Counted from the stretch's first letter, positions 15,345 to 25,334 are shown. The stretch is DNA of 64,000 nucleotides from Crocinitomix catalasitica ATCC 23190 (GCF_000621625.1 NZ_JHXV01000010.1:62001-126000), one strand, 5' to 3'. Notes: generated by a model not told the origin, from the letters alone. Made by a program: numbers and translations.

Positions 15345-17843
15345 ATGATTTTTAAAAAAAAGATAAAGTATTATTGGACAGCATTAGTTTTAATTGTAGG
15401 TATGAATGCCTTTGCACAATCAGTTCCAATAATCAGTTATTCAACGAATTCTAACGGTCAAGTGCAGCTTGAAGTGAATTCGACTGCCGATAAATATTAT
15501 ATTTTGAAAGCAAAACATCATGTTGACTCTGCTTATTTTTTGGCGGTATCTATGACTTTAGGTGAAGCAGGAACGACAATAATATCTGAGTCGTTGGAGG
15601 CTTATCCCGAATCTCATTATCAAATTCTTGAATATAGTATTGCTGATCCCTTTGATACAGATGGTGATGGAATTGATGATATAACTGAATTTAATGCAAT
15701 GCCGAATCTAAATCCTCTGAATTATGCGGGGGAAGTAACCATTGAGAATGGCTTAGTAGGCATTGATGATACTTCAACCTTCAATTATATCGCGTTAAAA
15801 AAAGATTACGTCAATTTTTTACCTTACCTAAGTGGGAAGGAATATCTTAAATTTATTATCCTTGAATTTCCGGATGACGAGAGAAGACTTTATTTTATCA
15901 ATACGAACAAACACAATGCGCACGTTAATTTTGCTGATTTTTTAGGTGTCGATCCAATGGCGCATGATGTATTAAAAGGGCAACTTACTTTTCATCCTAC
16001 TGTTATATCTGCTAATGGAACTTTAGGTACTTATGCCTTTAACTTTACGAATAATGAAGGAGAGGATTTTTTAACGATTCAACAAACACAAGAAGTGCTG
16101 GCAGTAAGTATGCCATTTTTGACCAATAATTTGTCCTACTATATCACATCTAATAATGAATTGCAATATGAAGAAGAATTTGAGCTGATGCAAAATTCTC
16201 GTGTTCCAGTATTGTTTGAAACAGATATTTATGCCGGTGTAAATTATTGGGGACTAAATCAAACGGAAGGTTATGGTTATTTTAGAAAAGCGGCAGGTGC
16301 TGATTTGCCTGGAGCCAAGGATATTGTTTTATATGATGCCTTACCTAATTCTTTACCTCGTGTTGCAGGAATAATAACCTCAGTAATTCAAACGCCATTG
16401 TCACATGTTAATTTACGTGCTATTCAAGATAATATCCCCAATGCTTTTATTAGAGACCCTTTATTGATTGATACGATAGCTAATTTACTAAATGATTATA
16501 TTTATTTTAAGGTCGAACAAAGTAGTTATACGATTAGAAAAGCCAGTATTGAAGAAGTAAATGATTGGTACGATAAAATTAGGCCACAATCAACGCTTTA
16601 CCCTCCGCTGAATTTAGACTATAAAAAAATTAAACCCTTGAATCAGATTACATTCGAAATGTATGATGGATTCGGAGCAAAGTGTACTAATCTAGCTACG
16701 ATGCATCGTTTTGGATTCGATGAAGGCACGATTCCAGACGGATTTGGTATTCCCTTTTACTTCTACCAAGAGTTTATGAAGTACAATGGATTCTTTGACG
16801 AGCTAGATTGGATGCTGACTAATCATGAATTTATGAATGATAGAGCAACGCGAGATTTGATGCTAGATGATTTCAGGGAAAAAATAGAAGCCGCTGCGAT
16901 GCCTGCATGGATGTTAGACGCCTTGTCTGAAATGCATGCGGATTTTCCTGCTGGTAGCTCAGTTAGAACACGGTCGAGTACCAATAATGAAGATTTGCCT
17001 GGTTTTAGTGGCGCTGGATTATACGATTCAAAAACACAACATCCTGACGAAGGACATATTTCAAAGTCTATCAAACAAGTCTATGCGAGCTTATGGAATT
17101 TAGAAGCATTTGAAGAACGTGAATTTTTTAGAGTGGATCATTATAGAGCCTCAATGGGTGTACTCTGTCATCCTAACTTCAGTGATGAAAAAGTAAATGG
17201 TGTTGGCATTAGTGCAGATCCAATTTATAATACGAAGAATACTTTTTATTTAAACTCTCAATTCGAAGAGGCGCTGATAACGAATCCTGGAGAGGAAGGT
17301 CCTGAAGAAATGTTGCTTTACCGTACTAAAACGAATAGTGAAAATTATAGCATTATTAGATATTCAAGTCTTGTTCATGGCGATTCAGTATTAATGAGTC
17401 AAAATCACTTGGATCAATTAAGAGCTTACTTAACGATTATTCATGATGAATTTGCAAAACTGTACAAAGCTGAAGGGAATTCAACTTTTGCAATGGACAT
17501 CGAATATAAAATAACAAGTGATAATCGTTTGGCAATAAAACAAGCGAGACCATGGGTGCAATATGAACATCACAATATTGAAATACCTGTTGAACTGAGT
17601 TGTGAAACGATAGTTTTTCCAAATCCTGCTACCGAATATGTGAACGTTACTTGCAGAGATTGTAATATGACTACGATTAGAGTTTTAGATCTTCAAGCAA
17701 GACTGGTCCTACAAAGAGATGTGAATGATGCGACCAGTGAAAATATTCATATAGCAATTGATCACTTGCCGGCAGGTTTGTATTTTGTTTCAGTATTTGT
17801 GGATGAAGAATTATGTAATGCTACCAAAATCATCAAGCGATAG
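15345..17843 (+). CDS. Secreted water-dikinase-like protein with T9SS sorting domain
   Basis: An 832-residue protein. A signal peptide (1-25, ending AFAQS) is followed by an unassigned region with a calcium-site-like DTDGDGIDD (about 104). A swivelling phosphohistidine-like domain has TPLSHVNLRA with His354. A PPDK/PEP-synthase-type ATP-binding domain (about 440-740) shows FGAKCTNLATM, RTRSSTNNEDLPGFSGAGLY and IKQARPW. A T9SS type A domain from about 749 starts FPNPATEYVNVT. The order phosphohistidine then ATP-binding, with no PEP-binding barrel, matches glucan/phosphoglucan water dikinases, which phosphorylate starch. PEP synthase has the opposite order. Activity outside the cell is puzzling because ATP is scarce there. 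It lies between long direct repeats. Confidence 0.72.
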   Translation: MIFKKKIKYYWTALVLIVGMNAFAQSVPIISYSTNSNGQVQLEVNSTADKYYILKAKHHVDSAYFLAVSMTLGEAGTTIISESLEAYPESHYQILEYSIADPFDTDGDGIDDITEFNAMPNLNPLNYAGEVTIENGLVGIDDTSTFNYIALKKDYVNFLPYLSGKEYLKFIILEFPDDERRLYFINTNKHNAHVNFADFLGVDPMAHDVLKGQLTFHPTVISANGTLGTYAFNFTNNEGEDFLTIQQTQEVLAVSMPFLTNNLSYYITSNNELQYEEEFELMQNSRVPVLFETDIYAGVNYWGLNQTEGYGYFRKAAGADLPGAKDIVLYDALPNSLPRVAGIITSVIQTPLSHVNLRAIQDNIPNAFIRDPLLIDTIANLLNDYIYFKVEQSSYTIRKASIEEVNDWYDKIRPQSTLYPPLNLDYKKIKPLNQITFEMYDGFGAKCTNLATMHRFGFDEGTIPDGFGIPFYFYQEFMKYNGFFDELDWMLTNHEFMNDRATRDLMLDDFREKIEAAAMPAWMLDALSEMHADFPAGSSVRTRSSTNNEDLPGFSGAGLYDSKTQHPDEGHISKSIKQVYASLWNLEAFEEREFFRVDHYRASMGVLCHPNFSDEKVNGVGISADPIYNTKNTFYLNSQFEEALITNPGEEGPEEMLLYRTKTNSENYSIIRYSSLVHGDSVLMSQNHLDQLRAYLTIIHDEFAKLYKAEGNSTFAMDIEYKITSDNRLAIKQARPWVQYEHHNIEIPVELSCETIVFPNPATEYVNVTCRDCNMTTIRVLDLQARLVLQRDVNDATSENIHIAIDHLPAGLYFVSVFVDEELCNATKIIKR

Positions 17844-18025
17844 AACCTTTTTGACAAATTTGTATTCATCGTATATCTGAGCTTCGACTGTTTAATTATA
17901 ATCGGCTCGGCATGCAGCTGTAATGCTGCGGTTGTTAAACCAAACTCTAAACTTAAGTTTCATTCAAAATATTAATATTCTAATATCTCTAACCTCGGTA
18001 ACCACGCAATACGCACAAGCTAATC
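17811..18025 (+). repeat. Long direct repeat, copy B (partner at 14111-14360)
   Basis: The copy begins inside the last codons of the dikinase-like gene and extends about 180 bases into the intergenic region. It shares with copy A the KIIKR-stop tail, the ACAAATTTGTATTCATCGTAT stretch, the TGCTGCGGTTGTTAAACCA stretch and the terminal ACCACGC block. The start-to-start distance is 3,700 bases. Confidence 0.68.
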
Positions 18026-18176
18026 GCACGGCAGCGTTCATTTTTATTAGATTTTAGTTAACAAAACGTTGGAACACGAATCTTTCGTGTTCCTTTTTAC
18101 AATAATGAATGATTTATTAAAAAGCTCATCTTAATTTACATTCGGATGGCGAAAACCAAGCAAATCAATAATTCCT

Positions 18177-18267
18177 ATTCAAGCATTTAATATTAATTGC
18201 ATGAATCTAATCAAGCATTTAATGTTAATTGCATCAATTTATTCAAGCAGTTAACAATAAATATCAT
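18177..18267. repeat. Three degenerate tandem units (about 31 bases)
   Basis: Units begin at 18177, 18210 and 18241 and share the pattern ATTCAAGCATTTAATATTAA followed by TTGCAT. The third is more diverged. They are non-coding. Confidence 0.6.
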
Positions 18268-18483
18268 TGTTGAATAAGGCTGCGGAGGATATTTATCCTT
18301 CGCTAAACAAAATCAATATGATATTTATCATCAGCCACTCCGCAAATAATTACGCTGCTACGGCTGTTAAACCATACTATAAATTTAAATTACTCGCTGA
18401 GTAGGACATAAATACCTCACTACGGAGGATATTAATCAGCCAACTGTCTAACAAATACTGCACTAACCAATCAAAAAAATCAA

Positions 18484-18491
18484 TAACTTTG
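18484..18491 (+). promoter_or_regulatory. -7 box (TAACTTTG) of the DUF808 gene
   Basis: TAACTTTG fits TAnnTTTG and lies 22 bases before the ATG. No clear TTG occurs at the -33 distance. Confidence 0.4.
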
Positions 18492-18513
18492 CACCCTCAA
18501 AAGAAAACAAACT

Positions 18514-19407
18514 ATGGCTTCAGGATTTTTTGCCTTACTCGATGATATTGCTGCTTTAATGGATGATGTGTCTGTGATGACTAAAGTTGCTACAAAAAAA
18601 ACAGCTGGAATTTTAGGGGATGATTTGGCTGTGAATGCAGAAAAAGCATCTGGTTTTGTTTCTTCTCGTGAAATTCCTGTTTTATGGGCTATAATGAAAG
18701 GCTCTTTGCTGAATAAATTAATCATTTTGCCGATTGCTTTTTTATTGAGTGCCTTTTATCCGCCAGCTATCATTTTTATTCTGGTTTTAGGTGGAATTTA
18801 TTTGGCTTACGAAGGAGCTGAAAAAATTTATGAGTATTTCTTTTATCGCAAAGAGAAAGTAGTTGTTGAGGTTGAAGAAGAATTGCCTTCACCTGAAGAG
18901 GTACTAGCAAAAGAAAAAGAGAAAATAAAATCAGCAATTTTTACAGATTTTATTCTTTCTGTTGAGATCGTAATCATAGCATTAGGAACGGTTGTAGAAG
19001 AAGCTTTGAGTATTCAAATTGTAGTAGTAACAATTATCGCAATCATTGCAACGGTAGGGGTATATGGAATTGTTGCACTTATCGTTCGTATGGACGATAC
19101 CGGTCATTATATGATTCGTAAAAGTGACGGCAAAAAGGGTTTTAGAATGAGTCTAGGCAAAGGATTGGTTAAAGCTTTACCGATAGTAATTAAGGGGCTG
19201 ACTATTGTTGGTACTATTGCATTATTGCTCGTTGCAGGTGGAATTTTCGCTCATTATATCGACTTTTTTCATCATGTGTTAGAATCGTTTCCAGCAATGC
19301 TTCGTGAATTATTGTTCGGATTAGCAATTGGAATTGTAAGTTTACCAATTGTAGGTTTGATCAAAAAAGGATGGTCTAAAATTCGGCCAGCTAAAGTGGA
19401 AGCTTAA
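18514..19407 (+). CDS. DUF808 (YedI-like) inner membrane protein
   Basis: A 297-residue membrane protein with the characteristic DUF808 opening MASGFFALLDDIAALMDDVS and then KTAGILGDDLAVNAEKASGF. Several hydrophobic helices follow (about 67-100, 145-160, 165-185, 230-250, 265-285). Its function in any bacterium is unknown to me. It is probably monocistronic and lies at the right edge of the repeat-rich region. Codon use looks like that of the housekeeping genes. Confidence 0.9.
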   Translation: MASGFFALLDDIAALMDDVSVMTKVATKKTAGILGDDLAVNAEKASGFVSSREIPVLWAIMKGSLLNKLIILPIAFLLSAFYPPAIIFILVLGGIYLAYEGAEKIYEYFFYRKEKVVVEVEEELPSPEEVLAKEKEKIKSAIFTDFILSVEIVIIALGTVVEEALSIQIVVVTIIAIIATVGVYGIVALIVRMDDTGHYMIRKSDGKKGFRMSLGKGLVKALPIVIKGLTIVGTIALLLVAGGIFAHYIDFFHHVLESFPAMLRELLFGLAIGIVSLPIVGLIKKGWSKIRPAKVEA

Positions 19408-19559
19408 TTATATCAATGTATTCAGAAGATAATTAATGCACGGCATATGCGCGAATATTTCGTGCAATACTGACAAACTTACCGTGAATTGTATTTATAA
19501 ATTTCATATTTCTATTCACTATAGTCTTCAAACAAAAATAATAACTTTAAAGATGTTCT

Positions 19560-19616
19560 ATGGAAGAATGCTATGGATGCAGACATCAAAGAATCAATTA
19601 TTTTAATTCAATATGA
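19560..19616 (+). CDS. Possible 18-codon leader peptide with CxxC
   Basis: ATG at 19560 opens MEECYGCRHQRINYFNSI and stops at 19614-19616, overlapping the start of the next gene in an ATGA junction. The overlap could couple translation. A peptide this short can occur by chance, so support is weak. Confidence 0.22.
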   Translation: MEECYGCRHQRINYFNSI

Positions 19617-19855
19617 TATCAATAGTTTTATTTGCTGCTTTTTGTACAATGACGATTTATATCTTCAGTATTCACAAACAAATGAATGATGATTTTGATC
19701 GTCAAATTAGAGGTCAAAAAAAAACCGATTTAGAGAAAAAAGCAATCAAGAAAAAACTCGTTAAGGGCTACTTGAAAAAAAGTTTTCTAGCGATGTTATT
19801 GTTTATTATTTTTTCGCTTATACTTTTGATTATAAAATTTAAGGAATTTATATAA
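19613..19855 (+). CDS. Small hypothetical membrane protein
   Basis: An 80-residue protein with two hydrophobic helices (residues 1-17 and about 58-76) joined by a strongly basic, charged linker (DDFDRQIRGQKKTDLEKKAI). It is not a family I recognise. The architecture suggests a hairpin in the inner membrane. The only nearby context is the DUF808 gene about 200 bases upstream and a possible overlapping leader peptide. Confidence 0.5.
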   Translation: MISIVLFAAFCTMTIYIFSIHKQMNDDFDRQIRGQKKTDLEKKAIKKKLVKGYLKKSFLAMLLFIIFSLILLIIKFKEFI

Positions 19856-20041
19856 CCGTTGTGCAAGACCGTCTCAGACGATTTAAATCTAACCTTAAAA
19901 CTGCTGTGATATTCAACTTTTCTGCAAGTAACAACAAAGAACTAATATCAGAAAAATAAGAAATGGCCCTACACCGCTGTGCAAGACCATTTCACCTAAC
20001 CTAACCTAAATCTAAATAAACTAACTTATACTACTAAACTG
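19856..20041. other. Convergent gap with repeated TGTGCAAGACC
   Basis: The words TTGTGCAAGACCGTCTCA (near 19859) and CTGTGCAAGACCATTTCA (near 19976) are direct repeats about 118 bases apart. GAAATGG and CCATTTC can pair across the second one. The tail consists of CCTAACC-type short repeats. It probably contains the terminators of the two convergent genes. Confidence 0.35.
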
Positions 20042-21211
20042 TTACTCTAACAGTACTTTCACCATTTCAACTTTGTTACCGCGCTGAATGCCTAATTCTA
20101 TAGTGTCACCAGGTTTATGTGTTACTAATTCTGCTTGTAGTCGACCAATCGAATTGATAGATTTATTCTCTACAGAAACAATAACATCTTTCACCTTTAA
20201 ATTACCTTTTGAAGCGTTACCTCCATTAATAATTCCAGTAATTACAATCCCTTTTTCTGTACCTAATTGGTTCATTTTTGCGATGTCCGAATTGTTCTCC
20301 ATAATGTTTACACCTAGTTGAACTCTTTTCACTTCACCGTGTTGAATTAAATCGAAAGCTACTTTTTTTACAATATTCGCTGGAATGGCGAACGAATAAC
20401 CTGTATAGAATCCGTTTCCTGAAGCGATTGCTGTATTAATACCAATTAATTCACCTCTTTGATTGACCAATGCGCCACCACTATTGCCTGAGTTGACTGC
20501 TGCATCTGTTTGAATGAATGATTCTACTGGGAATACATTCTTCTCTGGATTGTAATTAGATGTCAACAGATCAATATTTCTGTTCTTCGCACTCACAATT
20601 CCTGCTGTAATCGTTGTCTGCAGGTTCAGCGGATTCCCAATAGCCAATACCCATTCGCCTAATCTTAATTCATCTGAATTTCCGAAGTCTAAATAGTCTA
20701 ATCCTTTTTTATCAATCTTAATAACAGCAAGGTCTGTTGAAGGATCTGTTCCAATCAATTCAGCTTCATAATTTACATTATTCAGTGAGACTTTAATTTT
20801 GCTTGCATCTTGAACAACGTGGTTATTGGTTACAATATATCCTTCAGGTGATACTACAACACCAGAACCCGATGCTCTGCCTTTACGTTGTCTAGTTTTA
20901 TAAGCGTCTTCACCGTAGAACAATTTCATGAATGGATCATATGTGATTTCTTCTCTCACAAATTCTGTTGTAATGTGCACAACTGATTCAACACCTTTCT
21001 CTGATGCTGGTGTAAGATTAGCATAGGTTAAACATTCATCTGCCTTTGTATCTGTAAGGGATACTGCCTTAATATTTGTTGGCTTTTCTGAAAAAGCTTG
21101 ATCAGCCGTAAATGCTGTTGAATTATTTTTTAAAGTATATCTAACTCCTAATCCTCCAATGAGACACCCGACTGCTGAAGCTCCCATTATTTTTAAAAAA
21201 TTTGCTTTCAT
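20042..21211 (-). CDS. HtrA/DegP-like periplasmic serine protease with one PDZ domain
   Basis: A 389-residue trypsin-like protease and chaperone for envelope quality control. An N-terminal hydrophobic segment (about 8-24) serves as membrane anchor or signal. The catalytic triad is visible in NNHVVQDA (His), STDLAVIKID (Asp) and NSGNSGGALV (Ser). A single PDZ domain (about 300-389) has the GNLKVKDVIVSVENKSINSI pattern. E. coli DegP has two PDZ domains, so this resembles DegS or short DegQ forms. A TAATTTTG box at 21290-21297 is a plausible promoter with a leader of about 70 bases. Confidence 0.92.
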   Translation of the reverse strand: MKANFLKIMGASAVGCLIGGLGVRYTLKNNSTAFTADQAFSEKPTNIKAVSLTDTKADECLTYANLTPASEKGVESVVHITTEFVREEITYDPFMKLFYGEDAYKTRQRKGRASGSGVVVSPEGYIVTNNHVVQDASKIKVSLNNVNYEAELIGTDPSTDLAVIKIDKKGLDYLDFGNSDELRLGEWVLAIGNPLNLQTTITAGIVSAKNRNIDLLTSNYNPEKNVFPVESFIQTDAAVNSGNSGGALVNQRGELIGINTAIASGNGFYTGYSFAIPANIVKKVAFDLIQHGEVKRVQLGVNIMENNSDIAKMNQLGTEKGIVITGIINGGNASKGNLKVKDVIVSVENKSINSIGRLQAELVTHKPGDTIELGIQRGNKVEMVKVLLE

Positions 21212-21289
21212 TTTTCGTTTGTTTTAGTTCTTATTGTTGTTTGTATTTAAATCCTTTCGATTTCTAATTATTAGAACGAAGAACTGATA

Positions 21290-21297
21290 CAAAATTA
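21290..21297 (-). promoter_or_regulatory. -7 box (TAATTTTG) of the htrA-like gene
   Basis: The minus strand has an exact TAnnTTTG match about 78 bases upstream of the protease ATG. A -33 TTG is not evident. Confidence 0.35.
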
Positions 21298-21399
21298 CAA
21301 GGTGAACTTCTAAAAAATGTTAAAAAGGTCAGTAGGAGCAAAGATTTAGGAAATATTTAACTTTTCAATTTTTACAAAATGAATCAATTTTAAGAAGGC

Positions 21400-21729
21400 T
21401 TATTTGATTTCAAATCCCCAATAATTCATATAGCCTATTTGAGATTTATCAACCAATACTTCATATCTCTTTCCTGTTAAACATGCGCAAGCTTCACAAG
21501 TAATTTCTCGTTCACCAAGTACTCTTATTTTAAGTGGAATGATACCGTCGTCTTTTAGAAAACTTTCTAGTTGATCTTTGGTTTTATTATCATTTGATGT
21601 ATGCACCCAATACGGATAACAAACAGTTTCTTCATATACCATCCATTTGCCATCAGTTGTTTTGTCACAACCCGTTAATAGTAGCATTAGGATGCCGAAT
21701 ACTAAACTTAATCTTCTGATCATTTTCAT
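21400..21729 (-). CDS. Small lipoprotein, unknown function
   Basis: The likely start is the ATG at 21729, giving 109 residues with a lipoprotein signal MKMIRRLSLVFGILMLLLTG followed by Cys. An upstream in-frame ATG (21816) would put 29 irrelevant residues before the signal and would run into the IcmF promoter region. The mature protein contains CEACACLTGKRYEVLV, a Cys-rich strand that could bind metal or form disulfides, and is otherwise unassigned. It is divergent from icmF. Confidence 0.65.
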   Translation of the reverse strand: MKMIRRLSLVFGILMLLLTGCDKTTDGKWMVYEETVCYPYWVHTSNDNKTKDQLESFLKDDGIIPLKIRVLGEREITCEACACLTGKRYEVLVDKSQIGYMNYWGFEIK

Positions 21730-21787
21730 ATTGTGTCGTTTTTTACGAAAATCAATACAAAATCCATTCCAAAACCTACCATTTTTG

Positions 21788-21795
21788 TATATTTG
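21788..21795 (+). promoter_or_regulatory. -7 box (TATATTTG) of icmF
   Basis: TATATTTG lies 25 bases before the ATG. No TTG lies at the usual -33 distance. Confidence 0.4.
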
Positions 21796-21819
21796 GGACT
21801 TTGAAAATTCAATCAATAC

Positions 21820-24800
21820 ATGGAAAAAATCGAACCATATACACCAAAGAATAAAGTGAGAATAGTTACTGCAGCTTCGTTATTCGACGGGCATGATGCA
21901 GCAATTAATATCATGCGTCGTATCATTCAGTCTACAGGTTGTGAAGTAATTCACCTCGGACATGATAGGAGTGTTGAAGAGGTTGTTAATTGTGCAATTC
22001 AGGAAGATGTTCAAGCAATCGCAATGACGTCATACCAAGGAGGACATACAGAGTATTTAAAATATATGTATGATCTACTGAAAGAAAAAGGTGCATCACA
22101 TATCAAAATATTCGCAGGTGGAGGAGGAACAATTTTACCGTCTGAGATTGAAGAATTAGAGACTTACGGTATAACGCGTATCTATCATCCGGATGACGGT
22201 AGATCAATGGGCTTACAAGGCATGATTAATGACTTGGTAGAACGTTCTGATTTTCCTGTTGGGAACAATATTGATATTGATGTCAAAACACTTCCTAATA
22301 AGAATGAGACTTCTATCGCACGAATGATAAGTGCTGCAGAAAACTTTCCTGAAGGAGCTGAGAAAGAAATGGCTGCCGTGCATGAAATGGCGAAGAAAGT
22401 TGATACACCAATTCTAGGTATTACCGGAACGGGTGGAGCAGGGAAGTCGTCTTTAGTTGATGAGCTTGTACGTCGTTTTTTAATTGATTTTCAAGATAAA
22501 ACAATTGCCATTGTATCTGTCGATCCTTCTAAAAGAAAAACAGGCGGTGCATTATTAGGTGATAGAATTCGAATGAATGCAATAAAGAATGACCGTGTTT
22601 ATATGCGATCATTAGCAACGAGACAAAGTAATTTAGCTTTGAGCAAACATGTTGGTGAAGCTTTATTGATTTTAAAGGCTGCTGAATATGATTTAATTAT
22701 TCTTGAAACTTCAGGTATTGGCCAGTCGGATACGGAAATTATGGACCATTCAGATGTTTCGTTATATGTAATGACGCCTGAATTTGGTGCAGCAACACAA
22801 TTAGAGAAAATTGACATGTTGGATTTCGCTGATATAGTAGCGATCAATAAATTCGACAAACGTGGTGCATTAGACGCTGTACGTGATGTGAAGAAACAAT
22901 ATATGCGTAACCACCAGTTGTGGGAAGTAGATCAAAATGATTTACCTGTTTACGGAACGATAGCATCTCAATTTAATGATCCAGGAATGAATACCTTGTA
23001 CAAGGCAATCATGGATAAAGTAGTTGAAAAAACAGCGGCAAAAGATATGGTGTCGAATATTGTTATCTCAGCAGAAATGTCTGAGAAAATATTCATCATT
23101 CCACCTGCTAGATCTCGTTATTTATCTGAAATAGCAGAGAACAATAGAGCGTATGATACACAGGTTGACGAACAAACAGCAATTGCTCAAAAATTATTCG
23201 GTATTTATAAAACTATCGAATCGGTTACGGGAGCTGTTCCTGTTTTGAATACGAATGGTATCGATGAAGATGCGATTAATGGAACAAAAGAAGATCAACT
23301 TTTTATTGACCTATTATTAAAGGAATTTGGTAGAATTAAAATGGATTTTGATCCATATAATTGGATTCATATTCTAGAATGGGCTGATAAAGTTAAACGA
23401 TATAAAGATCCACTTTATGTATTTAAAGTGCGTGATAAAGAAATTAAAATTGAGACGCATACAACATCATTGTCTCAATCACAGATTCCAAAAATATCAT
23501 TACCAAAGTATACTGCTTGGGGTGATTTATTAAGATGGATTCTACAAGAAAATGTACCGGGTGAATTCCCTTATACATCTGGTTTATATCCATTCAAACG
23601 AACGGGAGAAGATCCTTCAAGAATGTTCGCTGGTGAAGGTGGACCGGAACGTACGAATAAGCGTTTCCACTATGTAAGTTTAGGAATGCCGGCAAAACGT
23701 TTGTCTACAGCTTTCGATTCTGTTACTCTTTATGGTAACGATCCTGCCATTCGACCAGATATTTACGGTAAAGTAGGGAATTCAGGTGTTTCTATTTGTT
23801 GTTTAGATGATGCTAAGAAACTATATTCTGGATTTGATTTATCTCATCCTTTAACTTCTGTATCGATGACCATTAATGGTCCCGCTCCAATGTTATTGGG
23901 ATTCTTTATGAATGCTGCTATCGATCAGAATTGTGAGAAATATATTGTAGAAAACAAATTAGAAAAAGCAACGGAAGCAAAAATCGTTGAGATTTATAAG
24001 AAAAAAGGTGTTAAAAGGCCTGCTTATCAAGGTGAATTACCTGAAGGACATGACGGATACGGTTTGATGTTATTGGGTGTCACTGGTGATCAAGTTTTAC
24101 CAAAGGACGTTTATGACCGCATTAAGGCGGAAACTTTAAGCCAAGTTCGTGGTACTGTTCAAGCTGATATCTTAAAAGAAGATCAAGCACAGAATACCTG
24201 TATTTTCTCAACAGAATTTGCATTGAGATTGATGGGGGATGTTCAGGAATACTTTATTGATAAAGGGGTTAGAAATTTCTATTCAGTTTCTATTTCAGGA
24301 TACCATATTGCAGAAGCAGGGGCTAACCCAATTACGCAATTGGCACTGACACTAGCAAACGGATTTACTTATGTAGAATACTACTTAAGTAGAGGAATGG
24401 ATATCGACAAATTTGGACCTAATTTATCTTTCTTCTTCTCCAACGGAATCGATCCTGAATATGCAGTGATTGGTAGGGTTGCTAGAAAGATTTGGTCTAA
24501 AGCCATGAAGAATAAATACAAAGCGAATCCGCGTGCGCAAATGTTGAAATACCATATTCAAACATCTGGTCGTTCATTACACGCACAGGAGATTGACTTT
24601 AATGATATTCGTACAACTTTACAAGCTTTATACGCGATTTACGACAATTGTAATTCGTTGCATACAAATGCGTATGACGAAGCGATTACAACGCCTACAG
24701 AGGAGTCTGTAAGACGTGCAATGGCCATTCAATTGATTATTAATAAAGAATTAGGATTAGCGAAGAATGAAAATCCAATTCAAGGTGCATTTATTATTGA

Positions 24801-25248
24801 AGAATTAACTGATTTGGTTGAAGAAGCAGTTTTAACTGAATTCGATAGATTGACTGAGCGTGGTGGTGTTCTTGGAGCGATGGAAACAATGTACCAAAGA
24901 AGTAAAATTCAAGAAGAAAGTTTGTATTATGAAACGTTGAAGCACAATGGGGAATTCCCAATTATTGGTGTGAATACTTTCTTGAATAAAAATGGTTCTC
25001 CTACTGTTCTTCCTGCTGAGGTAATTCGAGCTACGGAAGAAGAGAAGAATTATCAAATTACCATGTTAAGTGAATTGAAAAAAGCTAACGAGAGTACTGT
25101 TGAAGAGCAATTGAATAAAATTCGATATGCAGCAATTCACAACGAGAATATATTTGATTATTTGATGGAAGCAACGAAGTTTTGCTCATTGGGTCAAATC
25201 ACTCAAGCTTTATTTGAAGTGGGGGGTCAGTATAGAAGAAATATGTAA
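21820..25248 (+). CDS. icmF: Fused isobutyryl-CoA mutase (IcmF)
   Basis: A 1142-residue adenosylcobalamin enzyme that interconverts isobutyryl-CoA and n-butyryl-CoA and related acyl-CoAs, in branched-chain acid metabolism. Domain order is that of IcmF. The B12-binding domain (1-145) has the cobalt-ligating His25 in DGHDA. The MeaI-type G-protein chaperone has P-loop GTGGAGKSS near residue 205 and the NKFD motif. The large substrate-binding mutase barrel (about 560-1142) has [20 protein letters not shown]. In a standalone methylmalonyl-CoA mutase the G-protein is a separate polypeptide. It has its own terminator. Confidence 0.96.
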   Translation: MEKIEPYTPKNKVRIVTAASLFDGHDAAINIMRRIIQSTGCEVIHLGHDRSVEEVVNCAIQEDVQAIAMTSYQGGHTEYLKYMYDLLKEKGASHIKIFAGGGGTILPSEIEELETYGITRIYHPDDGRSMGLQGMINDLVERSDFPVGNNIDIDVKTLPNKNETSIARMISAAENFPEGAEKEMAAVHEMAKKVDTPILGITGTGGAGKSSLVDELVRRFLIDFQDKTIAIVSVDPSKRKTGGALLGDRIRMNAIKNDRVYMRSLATRQSNLALSKHVGEALLILKAAEYDLIILETSGIGQSDTEIMDHSDVSLYVMTPEFGAATQLEKIDMLDFADIVAINKFDKRGALDAVRDVKKQYMRNHQLWEVDQNDLPVYGTIASQFNDPGMNTLYKAIMDKVVEKTAAKDMVSNIVISAEMSEKIFIIPPARSRYLSEIAENNRAYDTQVDEQTAIAQKLFGIYKTIESVTGAVPVLNTNGIDEDAINGTKEDQLFIDLLLKEFGRIKMDFDPYNWIHILEWADKVKRYKDPLYVFKVRDKEIKIETHTTSLSQSQIPKISLPKYTAWGDLLRWILQENVPGEFPYTSGLYPFKRTGEDPSRMFAGEGGPERTNKRFHYVSLGMPAKRLSTAFDSVTLYGNDPAIRPDIYGKVGNSGVSICCLDDAKKLYSGFDLSHPLTSVSMTINGPAPMLLGFFMNAAIDQNCEKYIVENKLEKATEAKIVEIYKKKGVKRPAYQGELPEGHDGYGLMLLGVTGDQVLPKDVYDRIKAETLSQVRGTVQADILKEDQAQNTCIFSTEFALRLMGDVQEYFIDKGVRNFYSVSISGYHIAEAGANPITQLALTLANGFTYVEYYLSRGMDIDKFGPNLSFFFSNGIDPEYAVIGRVARKIWSKAMKNKYKANPRAQMLKYHIQTSGRSLHAQEIDFNDIRTTLQALYAIYDNCNSLHTNAYDEAITTPTEESVRRAMAIQLIINKELGLAKNENPIQGAFIIEELTDLVEEAVLTEFDRLTERGGVLGAMETMYQRSKIQEESLYYETLKHNGEFPIIGVNTFLNKNGSPTVLPAEVIRATEEEKNYQITMLSELKKANESTVEEQLNKIRYAAIHNENIFDYLMEATKFCSLGQITQALFEVGGQYRRNM

Positions 25249-25299
25249 TTGGAATTTTAATATTCTTGAGAATATTGAACCGAAAGGATAAAATATAAA

Positions 25300-25334
25300 A
25301 TGGAGCATCATTATTTGGTGCTTCATTTTTTTTT
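25300..25334 (+). terminator. icmF intrinsic terminator
   Basis: An 8-bp stem (25300-25307 with 25319-25326, one G-U pair) is followed by nine T. Confidence 0.78.

Larger units (their letters stand above)
18026..18513. repeat. Non-coding repeat region before the DUF808 gene
   Basis: No ORF was found. From left to right it holds an AACACGAATCTTTCGTGTT hairpin near 18073-18091 that is followed by T-rich sequence and could end the dikinase-like transcript. Next is a degenerate triple tandem repeat (18177-18267) and a GCGGAGGATATTTATCC copy near 18283. A block at 18309-18390 matches 14213-14300, and another TACGGAGGATATTAATCAGC copy lies near 18421. A TAACTTTG box at 18484-18491 precedes the next gene. 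Confidence 0.6.

Noticed and set aside
18177-18267. CRISPR array
   Set aside because: The three units are degenerate, lack spacers of even length and are immediately adjacent. No cas genes are in the window.
21816-21816. Longer start of the small lipoprotein at 21816
   Set aside because: It would put 29 residues in front of the lipoprotein signal and would run through the icmF promoter. ATG 21729 begins the signal peptide itself.
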